A stretch of 5,060 nucleotides of DNA from an uncultured Odoribacter sp. GTDB taxonomy: Bacteria; Bacteroidota; Bacteroidia; Bacteroidales; Marinifilaceae. Shown piece after piece: positions 1 through 5,060 of this stretch. A program made the position numbers and the translations under genes. The notes under the pieces were generated by a model. It was given only the letters and a program-made list of their open reading frames with translations. It had not been told where the DNA came from and made no database searches. Position 1 is the first letter of the stretch. Each line of letters begins with the position of its first letter. Location of the stretch: positions 1-5,060 of the forward strand of contig CAMWQQ010000151.1 of NCBI GenBank assembly GCA_947176455.1. The letters run 5' to 3'.

Positions 1-1
1 C

Positions 2-466
2 GACCCGGAAATCCTGATTCTGGACGAACCGATGACCGGACTTGACCCGAATCAACTGGAAGAAATCAGGCAGTTGATTAAGGCCTGCGGAAAAGACAAG
101 ACCGTTCTGCTGTCCACGCACATCATGCAGGAAGTGGAAGCCATTTGCGACCGGGTGATGATCATCAACCGGGGAAAAATCGTTGCCGACCAGTCTATCC
201 GGACGATGCAGTCTCAGGCGGGTGGACGGCTGAACATTTACATCCGTTTCGCTCCCGGAACGGACAGTGCCTGGCTGGCGGAGTCCGGTTTGTTACAAAC
301 GCTCCGGCAGGAATCTCCTGAATCCTGGCAGGGAACGGCATCGGTGCAGGAAGATCCCCGAACCGAACTTTTTAACTTGGCCGCCCGGCATCAGTGTCCG
401 ATCATCGAATTGCGGACGGAGGAAAACAATCTGGAAAAAATATTCAGGGATTTGACCCGCTCCTAA
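2..466 (+). CDS. gldA: GldA-like ABC transporter ATP-binding protein, 3' part
   Basis: This is the C-terminal part of an ABC-transporter ATPase; the 5' end, with the Walker A and signature motifs, lies outside the window. The open frame already runs at base 2, and 154 residues are visible. They begin in Walker B (ILILDEP, followed by the D-loop TGLDP), and the H-loop histidine is in VLLSTHIMQEVE (His codon 119-121). The ATPase core ends near CDRVMIINRGKIVAD. A C-terminal domain of about 90 residues follows and closes with LEKIFRDLTRS, a typical GldA ending. In Flavobacterium, GldA with GldF and GldG forms an ABC transporter needed for gliding. Homologues are common in non-gliding Bacteroidales, where the exported substrate is unknown. 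The protein would sit on the cytoplasmic face of the inner membrane with a permease partner, probably encoded nearby outside the window. The ABC ATPase assignment is certain; the GldA subfamily rests on the LDPNQL and STHIMQEVEA segments and the tail. Confidence 0.88.
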   Translation, partial: DPEILILDEPMTGLDPNQLEEIRQLIKACGKDKTVLLSTHIMQEVEAICDRVMIINRGKIVADQSIRTMQSQAGGRLNIYIRFAPGTDSAWLAESGLLQTLRQESPESWQGTASVQEDPRTELFNLAARHQCPIIELRTEENNLEKIFRDLTRS

Positions 467-473
467 AGACAAA

Positions 474-505
474 AATCGGGGACAGGCAAGAGCCTTCCCC
501 CGATT
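474..505. terminator. Bidirectional intrinsic terminator between gldA and rpiB
   Basis: AATCGGGG (474-481) pairs with CCCCGATT (498-505). A nested stem AGGC (484-487) with GCCT (492-495) closes an AAGA loop. On the + strand the stem is followed by TTTT (507-510), eight bases after the gldA stop. On the - strand it is followed by five Ts (complement of 471-475), about 30 bases past the rpiB stop. A hairpin with a T-tract on each side between convergent genes is best read as a shared terminator. Confidence 0.8.
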
Positions 506-533
506 CGTTTTATGAATTCAGATAATCGATACC

Positions 534-965
534 TTATTTTAAAGGTATTTTCTCGATTCTCCGTTGGTGTCTTCCACCTTCAAATTCTGTGGTCAGAAAG
601 CGTTCGATGATGTCCTGTGCCTCCTCGTATGGAATGAAACGTGCAGGAATACAGCAGATGTTCGCGTTGTTATGCAGTCTTGCCAGCCAAGCCAGTTCGA
701 CCGTCCAGCAAAGAGCACCGCGGATGCCCTGATGTTTGTTCACAGTCATGCAAACACCGTTTCCGCTACCGCACAAGGCAATTCCTCTTTCAAATTCACC
801 GCTTTCTACGGCAACCGCCATGGGATGAGTGGTATCCGGATAATCCATACTTTCAGCGGAATGGGTTCCGAAATCCTTTACTTCATGCCCCTTTTGGCGA
901 AGGTATTTCACCAGTTTTTCTTTATACTCGTAACCGGCATGGTCACAGGCAACAGCTATTTTCAT
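534..965 (-). CDS. rpiB: Ribose-5-phosphate isomerase B (RpiB/LacAB family)
   Basis: A cytoplasmic enzyme that interconverts ribose 5-phosphate and ribulose 5-phosphate in the non-oxidative pentose phosphate pathway. The 143 residues match the usual RpiB length. Visible family marks are the N-terminal CDHAGY (residues 7-12, Asp8-His9), DYPD (41-44), and the anion-hole loop CGSGNG (65-70) with Cys65 at the position of the catalytic base in E. coli-type enzymes. NKHQGIR (76-82), the active-site His98 in RLHNNAN, and the C-terminal EGGRHQRRIEKI are also present. The start is supported by AGGAAAA (bases 977-971, - strand) five bases upstream and by MKIAVACDHAG matching the family N-terminus. The gene appears to be transcribed alone here: it is divergent from the recombinase and convergent with gldA. 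Bacteroides often pair rpiB with a transketolase gene, but none lies upstream in this window. All recognised active-site residues are intact. Confidence 0.95.
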   Translation of the reverse strand: MKIAVACDHAGYEYKEKLVKYLRQKGHEVKDFGTHSAESMDYPDTTHPMAVAVESGEFERGIALCGSGNGVCMTVNKHQGIRGALCWTVELAWLARLHNNANICCIPARFIPYEEAQDIIERFLTTEFEGGRHQRRIEKIPLK

Positions 966-987
966 ATTCGTTTTCCTATTAAAACCA

Positions 988-1011
988 TTGTGAAAGTCTC
1001 GACCATCACAA
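988..1011. repeat. Short dyad in the rpiB/recombinase divergent region
   Basis: TTGTGA (988-993) and TCACAA (1006-1011) are a perfect 6-bp inverted repeat with a 12-bp gap, midway in the 96-bp spacer between two divergent genes. The position and spacing would suit an operator for a dimeric regulator, but a 6-bp dyad can arise by chance, so this is only a candidate. Confidence 0.25.
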
Positions 1012-1034
1012 CAATTCGGTTATATTGACTGCCA

Positions 1035-1042
1035 CAAATTTA
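1035..1042 (-). promoter_or_regulatory. Candidate -7 element for rpiB
   Basis: The - strand reads TAAATTTG, an exact fit to the Bacteroidetes -7 consensus TAnnTTTG, about 70 bases upstream of the rpiB start and pointing at it. I see no TTG at the expected -33 distance, which would fall over the recombinase start codon. It is therefore a partial match. No convincing promoter for the recombinase was seen on the + strand; the nearest is the imperfect TATATTGA at 1021-1028. Confidence 0.35.
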
Positions 1043-1061
1043 AACAAAAAAGAAGAAATCT

Positions 1062-2276
1062 ATGGCATCAGTAAAAATTAAATTCAGGTCGTCCATGGTT
1101 GATGACCGGGAAGGCTCCTTGTATTACCAGGTGATACAAAAGCGGGTGGTTCGGCAAGTTCATTCGGGGTACAAGATTTTTGCCTCGGAGTGGGATGGGC
1201 GTTTGTCCGAAGTGATTTTGCCGTTTTTCGACGAGAGCAGGAGCGGTTATCTACTGGCTTTACAGAGGCATATTTCGGAGAATGTCGCCCTATTAAAAGG
1301 TATCATCCGAAACTTTGAGCGGGAAGAGAAAGACTACACTTCCGATGAGGTGGTGGAGGATTATCTGGCTATTGTGAATACTCGGGATATGGTTGCTTTT
1401 TCTCGACAATTGGTGAGGCAGTTGAGACAAATCGGACGCGACCGTACCGCTGAAACGTATGCTACTGCATTGAATAGTTTCATCCGTTTCCGAGAGAAGT
1501 CGGGCGAAGGGGATATCCCATTGGCAAAGGTGGATTCAAGGCTGATGATGGCTTACGAGATTTATTTGAAATCGCAGGGGGTGTGTCCCAACAGCTCCTC
1601 CTTTTATATGAGAAACCTGCGGGCAATCTATAACCGTGCCGTCGAGCAGGGAATGACGGTGCAACGCAGTCCGTTCAAGTACGTTTACACCGGTATCGAC
1701 AAAACCGTCAAGCGGGCGGTTTCTATCAAGGTCATCCGGCAAATCAGGGATTTGGATTTGACGCATTCCTGTGCAATGGAATACGCCAGGGACATGTTCC
1801 TGTTCAGTTTCTATACACGCGGAATGTCCTTTGTGGACATGGCTTTCTTGAAAAAGAAAGACTTGCAGAACGGCGTATTGGTGTATCGCCGGCGCAAGAC
1901 GGGACAACAGCTTTTTATCCGGTGGGAAAAGCCCATGCAGGAAATCGTGGAGCGGTATCTGGTCTCGGATTCTCCTTTCCTGTTGCCGATTATCCGGAAC
2001 ATTGGCGTGGAGGAGAGGCGACAGTACCGGAATTCGGCGCATCTGATCAATGCAAAGCTGAAATGGATTGGAAAAGTGTTGCATACGCCTGTCCCGCTGA
2101 CCATGTACGTGGCGCGTCACGCTTGGGCAAGCATTGCCAAGAGCAAGAACATTCCCCTTTCAGTCATCAGCGAGGGAATGGGACATGATTCGGAGAATAC
2201 CACGCGCATTTACCTGGCGTCATTGGACACTTCAATCGTGGACAGAGCTAATCGCTGTATCCTCAAGTCTTTGTAA
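1062..2276 (+). CDS. Tyrosine recombinase (phage-integrase family), probable invertase of the adjacent promoter
   Basis: A site-specific tyrosine recombinase of 404 residues, the usual length of Bacteroidetes integrase/invertase proteins. An N-terminal arm-type DNA-binding region (about 1-90) precedes a helical SAM-like core-binding domain (about 108-200, with TYATALNSFIRF and MRNLRAIYNRAVEQG) and a catalytic domain (about 215-395). Catalytic residues visible are Arg253 in FYTRGMSF, Lys279 in RRKTGQ, Arg352 in YVARHAW, His375 in EGMGHDS and the nucleophile Tyr384 in TRIYLASL. The first position of the HxxR box is Tyr349 rather than His, a substitution I recall from related Bacteroidetes recombinases, so the enzyme looks intact. 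The start codon at 1062 follows the A-rich AAAAAAGAAGAAATCT, with no strong Shine-Dalgarno. The stop is only 18 bases before a 19-bp inverted repeat, which makes the neighbouring invertible segment its likely substrate. An alternative role as the integrase of a mobile element is less favoured because no att-like repeats were noticed elsewhere. Confidence 0.93.
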   Translation: MASVKIKFRSSMVDDREGSLYYQVIQKRVVRQVHSGYKIFASEWDGRLSEVILPFFDESRSGYLLALQRHISENVALLKGIIRNFEREEKDYTSDEVVEDYLAIVNTRDMVAFSRQLVRQLRQIGRDRTAETYATALNSFIRFREKSGEGDIPLAKVDSRLMMAYEIYLKSQGVCPNSSSFYMRNLRAIYNRAVEQGMTVQRSPFKYVYTGIDKTVKRAVSIKVIRQIRDLDLTHSCAMEYARDMFLFSFYTRGMSFVDMAFLKKKDLQNGVLVYRRRKTGQQLFIRWEKPMQEIVERYLVSDSPFLLPIIRNIGVEERRQYRNSAHLINAKLKWIGKVLHTPVPLTMYVARHAWASIAKSKNIPLSVISEGMGHDSENTTRIYLASLDTSIVDRANRCILKSL

Positions 2277-2294
2277 AGGCGAATCGTGTATTTT

Positions 2295-2313
2295 TCTTTC
2301 CAAGAGAAGTATT
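2295..2313 (+). repeat. Left inverted repeat (IRL) of the invertible segment
   Basis: TCTTTCCAAGAGAAGTATT, identical over 19 bp to the reverse complement of 2450-2468. It starts 18 bp after the recombinase stop codon. The core can be read as arm TTTTC (2292-2296), 7-bp spacer TTTCCAA (2297-2303) and arm GAGAA (2304-2308), a layout expected for a tyrosine recombinase crossover site. The outer arm differs by one base from the right-hand copy. Confidence 0.9.
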
Positions 2314-2342
2314 TGTGCAACAAATGTATGCAATTATTCTTG
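2312..2342 (+). promoter_or_regulatory. Weaker rightward promoter-like match inside the segment
   Basis: TTTG (2312-2315), a 19-bp spacer and TATTCTTG (2335-2342) match the Bacteroidetes promoter consensus except for C in place of the first T of the TTTG part. It points at susC in the present orientation. Its -33 arises because TTTGT-GCA-ACAAA (2312-2324) is a small palindrome overlapping the -7 box of the leftward promoter. It may be fortuitous, but it means a basal OFF-state signal cannot be excluded. Confidence 0.3.
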
Positions 2343-2353
2343 AATATTGCAAA
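2321..2353 (-). promoter_or_regulatory. Consensus Bacteroidetes promoter, now pointing away from susC
   Basis: On the - strand, TTTG (complement of 2350-2353, within TTTTTG) is followed after 21 bp by TACATTTG (complement of 2321-2328). This is a full match to the -33 TTTG / -7 TAnnTTTG pattern used by the Bacteroidetes primary sigma factor. Initiation is expected at about 2310-2316, at the edge of the left repeat, reading towards the 3' end of the recombinase gene. No gene lies downstream in that direction until rpiB, over 1.3 kb away, so its useful target is probably susC after inversion. Confidence 0.7.
2329..2351. repeat. Imperfect dyad inside the promoter spacer
   Basis: TGCAATTATTC (2329-2339) and GAATATTGCA (2342-2351) are inverted copies apart from one extra T on the left, separated by TT. 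The dyad fills the space between the -33 and -7 boxes of the leftward promoter, where a bound repressor or accessory recombination protein would block RNA polymerase. The symmetry is seen; any function is a guess. Confidence 0.35.
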
Positions 2354-2405
2354 AATGGTTTAAAATATTAAAAGAATAGATACGTTTTTTTAGCAAAAAC
2401 GGTTT
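2349..2405 (+). repeat. Direct repeat GCAAAAAyGGTTT, two copies
   Basis: GCAAAAATGGTTT (2349-2361) and GCAAAAACGGTTT (2393-2405) agree in 12 of 13 bases, with starts 44 bp apart, roughly four helical turns. Both lie in the interior of the invertible segment, and the first overlaps the -33 box. Helically phased repeats could bind a regulator or recombination accessory factor, but in AT-rich DNA they may be chance. Confidence 0.35.
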
Positions 2406-2449
2406 CTGCTATCGAATAACTCATTCATAATCAAGAAACATACATAAGT

Positions 2450-2468
2450 AATACTTCTCTTGGAAAGA
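2450..2468 (-). repeat. Right inverted repeat (IRR) of the invertible segment
   Basis: AATACTTCTCTTGGAAAGA, the exact reverse complement of 2295-2313. Here the crossover core is fully symmetric: TTCTC (2455-2459), 7-bp spacer TTGGAAA (2460-2466) and GAGAA (2467-2471). This fits paired recombinase monomers around a 7-bp strand-exchange region. It lies 114 bp upstream of the susC start codon. Confidence 0.9.
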
Positions 2469-2478
2469 GAATCATGTA

Positions 2479-2565
2479 ATGGATTATGCCATGACAGAGG
2501 AGGTTTGCAAGCGTAAACACCTGCTCTGGCGTGGCATCGGTGGTGTTTTTAGTGATGTGTTATAA
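2479..2565 (+). CDS. Possible 28-codon leader ORF upstream of susC
   Basis: ATG at 2479 opens a frame of 28 codons (start MDYAMTEEVCKRK, end GGVFSDVL) that stops at 2563-2565, 17 bases before the susC start and in a different frame. It would lie on any mRNA begun from the inverted promoter. I recognise no family. It completely contains the hairpin at 2515-2548, so a leader-peptide role is conceivable. A chance ORF of this size is quite likely, and no ribosome-binding signal supports it. Confidence 0.2.
   Translation: MDYAMTEEVCKRKHLLWRGIGGVFSDVL
2515..2550 (+). terminator. Terminator-like hairpin (possible attenuator) in the susC leader
   Basis: AAACACC (2515-2521) pairs with GGTGTTT (2542-2548). 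An inner TGC/GCA pairing (2522-2524 with 2534-2536) is possible, and the stem runs into five Ts (2546-2550). This resembles an intrinsic terminator 33 bases before the susC start. Upstream GAGGAGGTTT (2497-2506) can partly pair with the AAACACCTGCTC side, giving a possible competing structure. The stem is short and its loop bulged, so this is a moderate-to-weak candidate. Confidence 0.3.
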
Positions 2566-2582
2566 ACAAATAAATTCAAGTA

Positions 2583-5060
2583 ATGAGAAAATTTCGACTA
2601 ATCATGAGGCTATGGATATTCTTTAGCCTGTTTTTTGTGCTAAATACACAGGTCGTCCTGGGTGAGGTACAAGGCGAAAAAGCGAGGACCTCGTCCGTTG
2701 TCAGCGAACCGCAGGTTCCGCAGACGAGGAAAGTGAGGGGTAAGGTACTAGACGCCAAGACAAACGAACCGTTGGTAGGCGTTACCATTGCCATTCGGGG
2801 CAAGAATTTGCCGGTTATGGGTAGTGCCACCGACAGAAACGGACAGTTCTCTATCGACGTGCCGGAAGTGGTCACGGAACTGGCTTTCAGTTTTATCGGT
2901 TACAAGGCGCAGACCTTGCCAGTTGACGTTCAGCATGAAATGGTTGTCCGTTTGGAAGAAGAAGCCGTTTCCATGGAAGAGGTTGTGGTGACCGGTTATC
3001 AGAAAATAGACAGACGGCGTTCCACCAGTGCCATTTCGACGGTCAAGGCGACGGACGTGTTGGTGCCGGGTATGACCAGTATCGACCAGGCATTGGAAGG
3101 ACGGATTCCCGAATTGATGTTTCTTGCCAATTCCGGTGAAGTGGGAGCCACAGCCCGAATCCGCGTGCGTGGTACTTCTACGCTTATCGGCAACCGGGAA
3201 CCGCTTTGGGTATTGGATGGATTTGTCATGCGCGACCCTGTTCCCGTGGATGTCGAGGACCTGAACAATCCCGATTACATCAACATTGTGGGAAACGCCA
3301 TTGCAGGTATCAACCCGCAGGACATTGAGCGAATCGACGTCTTGAAAGATGCTTCGGCTACCGCTTTGTATGGAACGAAGGCTGCCAACGGTGTCATCGT
3401 GGTGACGACCAAGAAGGGGTCTGTCGGTACGCCCCGGTTCTCCTACAACCATTCTTCCAAATTGACCCGTCGTCCCCGTTACACGGACAGAAGCATCAAC
3501 CTGATGAACTCCCGGGAGCGCGTACAGTTTGGAAAAGAGTTGAGCGACCTGCACTATCAATTCCCCTCCACGATGCCGGATGTCGGCTACGAAGGGGCGT
3601 TGCACCGTTATTATACGGGACTTATCGATTATTCGCAGTTTGTCGATGAGGTGCTGTGGTTCGAGCGTGTGAACACCGACTGGTTCGACGTGCTGACCCA
3701 GGACAGTTATTCCCACGACCATACGTTCGGGGTATCCGGAGGTTCGGATAATATGCGTTACTATGTGTCTTTGGGAGCCGACTTGGAAGACGGTGTTTCT
3801 CGGACCACTTCCACGGAACGCTATACGGCAATGGTCAACCTGGACATGAACTTTTCGCCCAAGTTGCGTGTCAATTTCTCCTTGAATGGAAATGTACAGC
3901 ATAAAAATCACCTCATATCGGAAATCGATGCTATGGATTATGCTTACAATACTTCCCGCGCCATTCCTTGTTACAATGAAGACGGTTCGTTGTACTATTA
4001 CAATGTTGCCGGTTATGGCGGGATGAACGATTATACCCGCGAATTCCGCTACAACATCCTTAATGAAATCCGGAACAGTTCCAACACCTACCGGGGAAAC
4101 ACGTTGAACAGCTATCTGACGTTGCGTTACAAGGTGTTGGAAGACCTGGAAGTGTCCGTAGCTGGAAATTATTCGCACAGTAGCACCTTGCAGGAAAAAT
4201 GGTGGGGCGAGAAGAGCCACTACGTTGCCCGATTGAAGAATGCCGAATATGAAGAGGTCGGATTGACCGATGACGCGGGTAAGTGCCTTTTGCCTTATGG
4301 TGGTGTGTTGAAAACCGACCTGTCGGAATCGGACGTTTTTACTTTTCGGACGCAGGTGGATTACCAGAAGATGTTCGGCGAGGAGCAGCAGCACCTCATT
4401 GGAGCCATGGGCGGATTTGAGATGAACGGCAACACTGCCCGCACAATCGGTGATGAGAATCGGGGATTTGTCAAGGAACGCGGATTGCAGTTCATTGACA
4501 ATGTGGATCTGGACGCTTATCCTCATTACCAGAAATGGCTCAACGCGAAACACCGCACGATAGGACACAACATCACCCGTGAACTTTCCGGTTACCTGAC
4601 GCTGAGTTATAGCTACAAGGATTATTTCACCTTGAATGCTAACGGTCGTTTCGACGCTTCCAATAAGTTCGGAGACCGGAGCAACGAGCGGTTCTTGCCT
4701 ATCTGGTCGGTGTCGGGTATGTGGAACATCAAGGGTACTCTCCTGAAACATACGGATTTCATCTCGGACATCCGTTTGCGGACATCTTTCGGTACGCAGG
4801 GGAATATGTTGGATACGCAAAGTCCCAACCTGATTCTCCAACAGGGCGTTTTGAATACCATGTACAATGAAAATGTTTCTCACGTTTTCCGTTATCCGAA
4901 TCCCAACCTCAAATGGGAGGAAACCCGGCAATTCAATATGGAATTGAACCTTGCTTTCCTCAACCACCGTCTGACGACGAGCGGGACCGTTTATTTCAAG
5001 AAAACGACCGATTGTTTTACCGATGTCAAAGTATCTTCCGTTAACGGTTTGCCGAGCAAT
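2583..5060 (+). CDS. SusC/RagA-family TonB-dependent outer-membrane importer, 5' part
   Basis: An outer-membrane beta-barrel that imports glycans, peptides or other nutrients with TonB energy, usually capped by a SusD-like lipoprotein. 826 codons are open to the window edge; family members run about 1000-1150. A basic and hydrophobic signal peptide (about 1-27, MRKFRLIMRLWIFFSLFFVL) is followed by a carboxypeptidase-D regulatory-like domain (about 50-124, VRGKVLDAKTNEPLVGV). Next come a TonB-box-like MEEVVVTGYQ (131-140) and the plug (about 145-280) with IRVRGTSTL, PLWVLDGF and the SusC signature VLKDASATALYG and ANGVIVVTTKKG. The rest is barrel, including RFDASNKFG from residue 689. There is no N-terminal STN domain, so control by an ECF sigma/anti-sigma pair is not expected; the invertible segment upstream is the likely control. 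An in-frame ATG at codon 8 could be an alternative start. Substrate is unknown, and a susD-like gene would be expected downstream. Confidence 0.95.
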   Translation, partial: MRKFRLIMRLWIFFSLFFVLNTQVVLGEVQGEKARTSSVVSEPQVPQTRKVRGKVLDAKTNEPLVGVTIAIRGKNLPVMGSATDRNGQFSIDVPEVVTELAFSFIGYKAQTLPVDVQHEMVVRLEEEAVSMEEVVVTGYQKIDRRRSTSAISTVKATDVLVPGMTSIDQALEGRIPELMFLANSGEVGATARIRVRGTSTLIGNREPLWVLDGFVMRDPVPVDVEDLNNPDYINIVGNAIAGINPQDIERIDVLKDASATALYGTKAANGVIVVTTKKGSVGTPRFSYNHSSKLTRRPRYTDRSINLMNSRERVQFGKELSDLHYQFPSTMPDVGYEGALHRYYTGLIDYSQFVDEVLWFERVNTDWFDVLTQDSYSHDHTFGVSGGSDNMRYYVSLGADLEDGVSRTTSTERYTAMVNLDMNFSPKLRVNFSLNGNVQHKNHLISEIDAMDYAYNTSRAIPCYNEDGSLYYYNVAGYGGMNDYTREFRYNILNEIRNSSNTYRGNTLNSYLTLRYKVLEDLEVSVAGNYSHSSTLQEKWWGEKSHYVARLKNAEYEEVGLTDDAGKCLLPYGGVLKTDLSESDVFTFRTQVDYQKMFGEEQQHLIGAMGGFEMNGNTARTIGDENRGFVKERGLQFIDNVDLDAYPHYQKWLNAKHRTIGHNITRELSGYLTLSYSYKDYFTLNANGRFDASNKFGDRSNERFLPIWSVSGMWNIKGTLLKHTDFISDIRLRTSFGTQGNMLDTQSPNLILQQGVLNTMYNENVSHVFRYPNPNLKWEETRQFNMELNLAFLNHRLTTSGTVYFKKTTDCFTDVKVSSVNGLPSN

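Larger units (their letters stand above)
2295..2468. other. Putative invertible promoter segment (phase-variation switch)
   Basis: A 174-bp segment is bounded by perfect 19-bp inverted repeats and lies between the tyrosine recombinase and the susC-like gene. The 136-bp interior has no ORF, is strongly AT-rich, and contains a consensus Bacteroidetes promoter near the left repeat, reading left. Reflection about the segment (new position = 4763 minus old) puts the promoter -33 at 2410-2413 and its -7 at 2435-2442, facing susC. Predicted initiation would then be at about 2449, next to the right repeat. Invertible promoters flanked by inverted repeats and served by a nearby recombinase are well established in Bacteroides for capsule loci and SusC-like surface proteins. 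The repeats and promoter are seen directly; inversion itself is inferred. Confidence 0.85.
2469..2582 (+). promoter_or_regulatory. 5' leader of susC outside the invertible segment
   Basis: These 114 bases stay fixed when the segment flips and would form most of the untranslated leader of the ON transcript. They hold the possible small ORF and the hairpin described separately. No TAnnTTTG element is present here, so susC appears to depend on a promoter upstream, consistent with control by the invertible segment. The last bases before the start codon (AACAAATAAATTCAAGTA) are A-rich with no Shine-Dalgarno, as is common in Bacteroidota. Confidence 0.5.

Noticed and set aside
564..1028. A 154-codon + strand frame across rpiB
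   Set aside because: It is antisense to rpiB, which has every family motif and active-site residue. The + strand product is unrecognisable.
1536..2120. A 194-codon - strand frame inside the recombinase gene
   Set aside because: It overlaps the catalytic domain of a well-supported tyrosine recombinase, and the product has no family features.
2277..2294. Terminator for the recombinase gene
   Set aside because: Only 18 bases separate the stop codon from the left repeat. The T-rich run there has no preceding stable stem, so no terminator is supported.
2381..2388. TACGTTTT as a rightward -7 element
   Set aside because: It lacks the final G of TAnnTTTG and has no TTG at the proper -33 distance.
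2295..2468. Insertion sequence, MITE or integron site instead of a switch
   Set aside because: There is no transposase within the segment and no obvious target-site duplication outside the repeats. A consensus promoter between identical repeats beside a recombinase fits a DNA inversion switch better, though a MITE-like origin cannot be fully excluded.
2748..4967. Long (739-codon) open frame on the - strand
   Set aside because: It lies wholly antisense to the susC-like gene, whose frame gives a clear SusC/RagA protein with signal peptide, plug motifs and barrel. The antisense product shows no recognisable motif; the frame is open because the sense codon use avoids antisense stops.

Overview
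The window comes from a member of the Bacteroidota, most likely a gut-type Bacteroidales. The signs are a GldA-type ABC ATPase, a SusC/RagA-family TonB-dependent outer-membrane protein, a Bacteroidetes-style tyrosine recombinase, a perfect Bacteroidetes promoter element (TAnnTTTG), and translation starts without strong Shine-Dalgarno sequences. The genus cannot be decided from this stretch.

Layout. Bases 2-466 hold the 3' half of a gldA-like ABC ATPase gene on the + strand. It converges on rpiB (ribose-5-phosphate isomerase B, 965 to 534, - strand), and a bidirectional hairpin terminator at 474-505 lies between them. A 96-bp divergent region (966-1061) separates rpiB from a complete 404-residue tyrosine recombinase gene (1062-2276, +). 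Next is a 306-bp non-coding stretch (2277-2582). After it, a SusC/RagA-like gene starts at 2583 and is still open at the window edge (826 codons visible).

The main point of interest is the stretch between the recombinase and the susC-like gene. It holds a perfect 19-bp inverted repeat (2295-2313 and 2450-2468) enclosing 136 bp of AT-rich DNA. Inside is a full match to the Bacteroidetes promoter consensus (TTTG, 21 bp, TACATTTG). In the orientation given it points left, away from susC and towards the 3' end of the recombinase gene. Inversion across the repeats would move the -7 element to about 2435-2442, facing susC. This has the architecture of a phase-variable ON/OFF promoter, with the adjacent tyrosine recombinase as the obvious candidate invertase. 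The sequenced copy would be mainly OFF, although a weaker rightward promoter-like match exists.

Between the right repeat and susC lies a leader of about 114 bases. It carries a possible 28-codon upstream ORF and a terminator-like hairpin ending in five Ts, so a second, post-initiation control layer is possible but unproven.

Working model (inference): the recombinase flips the 174-bp segment, so only part of the population makes the outer-membrane importer and whatever follows it, probably a SusD-like partner beyond the window. gldA and rpiB look like ordinary chromosomal genes flanking this accessory module.
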